Source: Bacilli bacterium
GTDB lineage: Bacteria; Bacillota_I; Bacilli_A; RF39; UBA660
DNA length: 14,562 bases
Direction: 5' to 3'
Assembly (NCBI GenBank): GCA_028708945.1
Contig: JAQVXV010000012.1
Coordinates: 10,865-25,426 of the forward strand
Numbering within the stretch: position 1 is the stretch's first letter; each line of letters begins with the position of its first letter. Below the pieces are notes generated by a model that was not told where the DNA came from, searched no databases, and saw nothing but the letters and a program-made list of their open reading frames with translations. The position numbers and the translations under genes were made by a program. Below, piece by piece: positions 12,501 to 14,562 of the stretch.

Positions 12501-13358
12501 CTACTTATAAAAATGCATAAATATTTCTTCAATTGATGGTTCTTCAATAGTTAGTTTAGAAATATTGTATTTTCCTAACATTTTAATTAATTTATTTGCA
12601 TCTTCTTTATAAATAAATTTAATAGTATCTTCTGTTTTACTTATAAACAAAATGTCTTTACTTATCTTATCTATTTCATTTGAAACAACCGTAATAATTT
12701 GAAAATTATTTTTAGACATCTCTTTTATATCTTCTATTTTAATTAAACGACCATTTTTTATTATACCGACTCTATCACATACTTTTTTTATTTCACTAAG
12801 TACATGAGAAGAGAAGAATATAGTTGTTCCTTTAGCCTTTTCTTCAAGTAATAATTCATAGAAAACTTCTTGCATTAAAGGATCAAGTCCACTACTAGCT
12901 TCATCTAAAATTAACAATTGTGGTTCGTGCATAAGTGCTAAAACAATTCCTAATTTTTTTGAATTTCCTAACGATAATTCATCAATTTTTTTTCTAGTAT
13001 CTAAGTCTAACTTTTTAATTAAATAATCAGCCCTTTTTAAACAGTCTTTTTCATAAAATGAATTTGAATATTCAATCATCTGTTTAACAGTTAAATCATC
13101 ATATAAGTTTATTTCGCTTGGTAAATAACCGATATTGTTTTTATAGTCAATACTTTTATTGGTTAATAAATTATCATTAAAGTATATTTCACCAGATGTC
13201 TTACTAATAAGATTCATAACACATCTTATAGTTGTCGATTTACCAGAACCATTAGGCCCAATGAAACCAAAAATTTCGCCTTTTTTTAGTTCCAAATCTA
13301 GTTCTTCAACTCCTAAAACATCTTTATAGTATTTCGTTAAGTTATTAATTTTTAACAT
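12501..13358 (-). CDS. ABC transporter ATP-binding protein, ABC-2 exporter type
   Basis: The ATPase partner of the permease, 285 residues. Walker A is GPNGSGKST (34-42), the signature LSLGN (128-132), Walker B with catalytic Glu LLILDE (148-153), the D-loop SGLDP (156-160) and the switch His185 in SSHV. The Q-loop region reads YLPSEINLYDDLTV, with Glu where Gln is usual; this occurs in a known subgroup with IGYLPGE-like motifs. Residues 215-285 form a C-terminal extension of the BcrA/NatA type ending with EEPSIEEIFMHFY. The start is placed at ATG 13358, which has GAGGTG just upstream; an in-frame GTG two codons earlier lies within that site. It follows rsmI by 10 bp and is probably cotranscribed with it. 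Confidence 0.9.
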   Translation of the reverse strand: MLKINNLTKYYKDVLGVEELDLELKKGEIFGFIGPNGSGKSTTIRCVMNLISKTSGEIYFNDNLLTNKSIDYKNNIGYLPSEINLYDDLTVKQMIEYSNSFYEKDCLKRADYLIKKLDLDTRKKIDELSLGNSKKLGIVLALMHEPQLLILDEASSGLDPLMQEVFYELLLEEKAKGTTIFFSSHVLSEIKKVCDRVGIIKNGRLIKIEDIKEMSKNNFQIITVVSNEIDKISKDILFISKTEDTIKFIYKEDANKLIKMLGKYNISKLTIEEPSIEEIFMHFYK

Positions 13359-13368
13359 AAGCACCTCA

Positions 13369-14223
13369 TTATATTTTAAACATTTCTTTAATCTTTAAAG
13401 ATGCATTATAGACATCTTTTTTATTTAACTTTTGTTTTTTTGCTAAAGACTCAATAGCATCTTTCATACTAATTTCTTCTTTAATAATAGTATCAATTAA
13501 TTTAGCCTCAATACTTATCTCAGCTTCTTTTTCTTCTTCAAATTCTTCTTTTTCAATTACAATAACATATTCGCCTAACTGACTTTTTTCGTTAGATTCT
13601 AATTCTTTTATTACCTCTTCTAAGGTTCCTCTATAAATCTTTTCAAATTTTTTTGTTAAATCATTACATATACATATTTTTGAATTGATAAAAAACTCTT
13701 TCATTTTTATTAAGGTTTTTATTATTCTTTTGGGAGACTCATAAATAACCGCTACTTTTGAACAATCTTTTCTAATCGTTTCTAATTCCTCTTCTATTTT
13801 TTTGTTTTCTCTTGATAAAAAACCATAGAATGAAAAAGTAGTTGTATCAAATCCTGATATTGATAATGCCGTTATAAGTGCTGAAGGTCCACTTATACCA
13901 GTTACATTAATATTATTTAAAACAGCCTCATTTACTAAAATACTCCCTGGATCTGATATACAAGGTGTACCAGCATCCGAAATAAGGGCAATATTTTTTC
14001 CTTCTTGTAACATAGATACCATCTTAGTCGCTTGATTTTTTTCATTGAATTTATGATATGGAATAAGTTTATTTTTAATATTATAGTGATTTAATAAATT
14101 TATTGATACTCTTGTATCTTCAGCAGCTATATAATCAACACTTTTTAGTATTTCTAAAGCATTAAAGGTAATATCTTTTAGATTACCAATTGGTGTTGCG
14201 ACAACATATAAAGTTCCTTGCAT
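13369..14223 (-). CDS. rsmI: 16S rRNA (cytidine1402-2'-O)-methyltransferase RsmI
   Basis: RsmI transfers a methyl group from SAM to the 2'-OH of C1402 in the 16S rRNA decoding centre. The 284 residues match the family's usual length and show its full motif set: ATPIGNLKDIT (9-19), AEDTR (34-38), ISDAGTPCISDPG (81-93), GPSALITALSISG (112-124), FYGFL (132-136) and YESPKR (161-166). A charged C-terminal region ends with KDAIESLAKKQKLNKKDVYN, the helical tail common in Bacillota. AAGGATG precedes the ATG at 14223. It is first in a same-strand run with the ABC transporter genes only 10 bp behind; this linkage is not the standard rsmI neighbourhood and probably only reflects cotranscription. Confidence 0.96.
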   Translation of the reverse strand: MQGTLYVVATPIGNLKDITFNALEILKSVDYIAAEDTRVSINLLNHYNIKNKLIPYHKFNEKNQATKMVSMLQEGKNIALISDAGTPCISDPGSILVNEAVLNNINVTGISGPSALITALSISGFDTTTFSFYGFLSRENKKIEEELETIRKDCSKVAVIYESPKRIIKTLIKMKEFFINSKICICNDLTKKFEKIYRGTLEEVIKELESNEKSQLGEYVIVIEKEEFEEEKEAEISIEAKLIDTIIKEEISMKDAIESLAKKQKLNKKDVYNASLKIKEMFKI

Positions 14224-14248
14224 AATTACACATCCTTATTTTATTAAA

Positions 14249-14257
14249 ATTATATCA
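14249..14257 (-). promoter_or_regulatory. Extended -10 promoter of rsmI
   Basis: TGATATAAT with an upstream TG (TGTGATATAAT). The -35 region is poor (TATCAA at 17 bp), as allowed for extended -10 promoters. The start would be near 14242. Confidence 0.5.
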
Positions 14258-14295
14258 CAATCCTCTAAAAATTGATACATACACTTTATTTTAAA

Positions 14296-14311
14296 AATGT
14301 TATATAACATT
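14296..14311. repeat. 16-bp perfect palindrome upstream of rsmI
   Basis: AATGTTATATAACATT is its own reverse complement. It lies about 40 bp upstream of the rsmI -10 element and could be an operator; in AT-rich DNA it may also be chance. The rest of 14312-14371 shows nothing I can interpret. Confidence 0.35.
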
Positions 14312-14371
14312 AGTAATTTATATAAAATTATAGTAGAAGATATGCTAAATTATGACCTTAATGAAAATAAT

Positions 14372-14395
14372 AAAAGATGATTTAAATCATCTTTT
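14372..14395. terminator. Terminator of the right-edge gene
   Basis: A 10-bp perfect stem AAAAGATGAT/ATCATCTTTT with loop TTAA, three bases past that gene's stop codon. T-rich sequence follows on both strands. Confidence 0.75.
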
Positions 14396-14398
14396 TTA

Positions 14399-14562
14399 TT
14401 ACATTGTTTCAATAAATTTTACAATTTCTTTAGCGTTTGATAAAACTACTGTTTTTTTACTAAATTCCTTTAATAATTTTTGATATTTTAAATCATCTTT
14501 TTCAAATTTATCACTTAATTTAAACATTGTTTTAACTGTTTTAAAAGAAGGCGAATACTTTC
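14399..14562 (-). CDS. C-terminal end of an unrecognised protein (partial)
   Basis: The last 53 complete codons of a minus-strand gene whose start lies beyond the right edge. The visible part reads KYSPSFKTVKTMFKLSD at its start and KEIVKFIETM at its end; it is lysine-rich and probably helical, with no motif I recognise and no membrane segment. The coding call rests on an open frame to the edge, codon use like that of the neighbours, and a strong terminator directly after the stop. It is transcribed toward rsmI but separated from it by that terminator and by the rsmI promoter. Confidence 0.55.
   Translation of the reverse strand, partial: KYSPSFKTVKTMFKLSDKFEKDDLKYQKLLKEFSKKTVVLSNAKEIVKFIETM

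Noticed and set aside
1..14562. Mycoplasma-type code with TGA as Trp
   Set aside because: TGA ends several genes in precise ATGA overlaps, and conserved tryptophans are encoded by TGG.

Overview
The window is very AT-rich (clearly below 30% G+C by eye) and densely packed, with almost every gene on the minus strand. It uses the standard bacterial code: TGG encodes Trp, and TGA is a working stop in several coupled ATGA overlaps. Strong AGGAGG-type ribosome binding sites, sigma-A-like promoters, a CIRCE/HrcA operator, an Lsa-type ABC-F protein, an ABC-2 exporter and family-II-pyrophosphatase-like sequence point to a low-G+C Bacillota lineage, perhaps a reduced-genome gut Bacilli/Erysipelotrichia-type organism. 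The exact taxon cannot be read from this window. There are no tRNA, rRNA, IS element or CRISPR array features.

Layout, left to right. (1) Positions 1-3530 hold a minus-strand operon of four genes, each joined to the next by a 4-base ATGA overlap. In transcription order they are a small HAD phosphatase, a PHP phosphoesterase, a fused nucleotidyltransferase-kinase, and a membrane-anchored family-2 glycosyltransferase that runs off the left edge. The operon has its own promoter, a pair of 23-bp tandem repeats at the transcription start, and an unusual A6G7 tract serving as the ribosome binding site. I read it as a pathway that phosphorylates a small alcohol or sugar, activates it with a nucleotide, and transfers it to a surface glycan. 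(2) Positions 3559-4640 hold a Nudix hydrolase and a broken small secreted protein or lipoprotein gene that keeps its promoter, ribosome binding site and terminator. (3) Positions 4632-6702 hold an Lsa-family ABC-F ribosome-protection-type ATPase, and an Hsp20 chaperone controlled by a consensus promoter inside a CIRCE element.

(4) Positions 6703-8051 hold a GNAT acetyltransferase and two overlapping ASCH-domain genes. They are divergent from (5), a plus-strand DHH phosphoesterase resembling manganese-dependent inorganic pyrophosphatase but altered in a C-terminal motif. The two directions share a perfect 11-bp inverted repeat whose arms supply the -10 box of one promoter and the -35 box of the other. 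The DHH gene converges on a DUF1003 membrane protein, and both stop codons lie in one bidirectional terminator. (6) Positions 9540-11245 hold a membrane-embedded XRE-type regulator with an apparently extracytoplasmic coiled-coil tail, three 21-bp-phased operator-like half-sites at its promoter, and a decayed copy of its C-terminal coding sequence just downstream. (7) Positions 11260-14260 hold rsmI, an ABC-2 exporter (ATPase plus permease) and a small lipoprotein. They lie in one direction, with only one weak internal promoter candidate and a terminator at the end. (8) The right edge holds the C-terminal end of an unrecognised gene.

Most genes are housekeeping or accessory types of recognised families. 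The most promising parts for new biology are the four-gene coupled operon with its repeats and G tract, the shared divergent promoter of the ASCH and DHH genes, and the membrane XRE locus.
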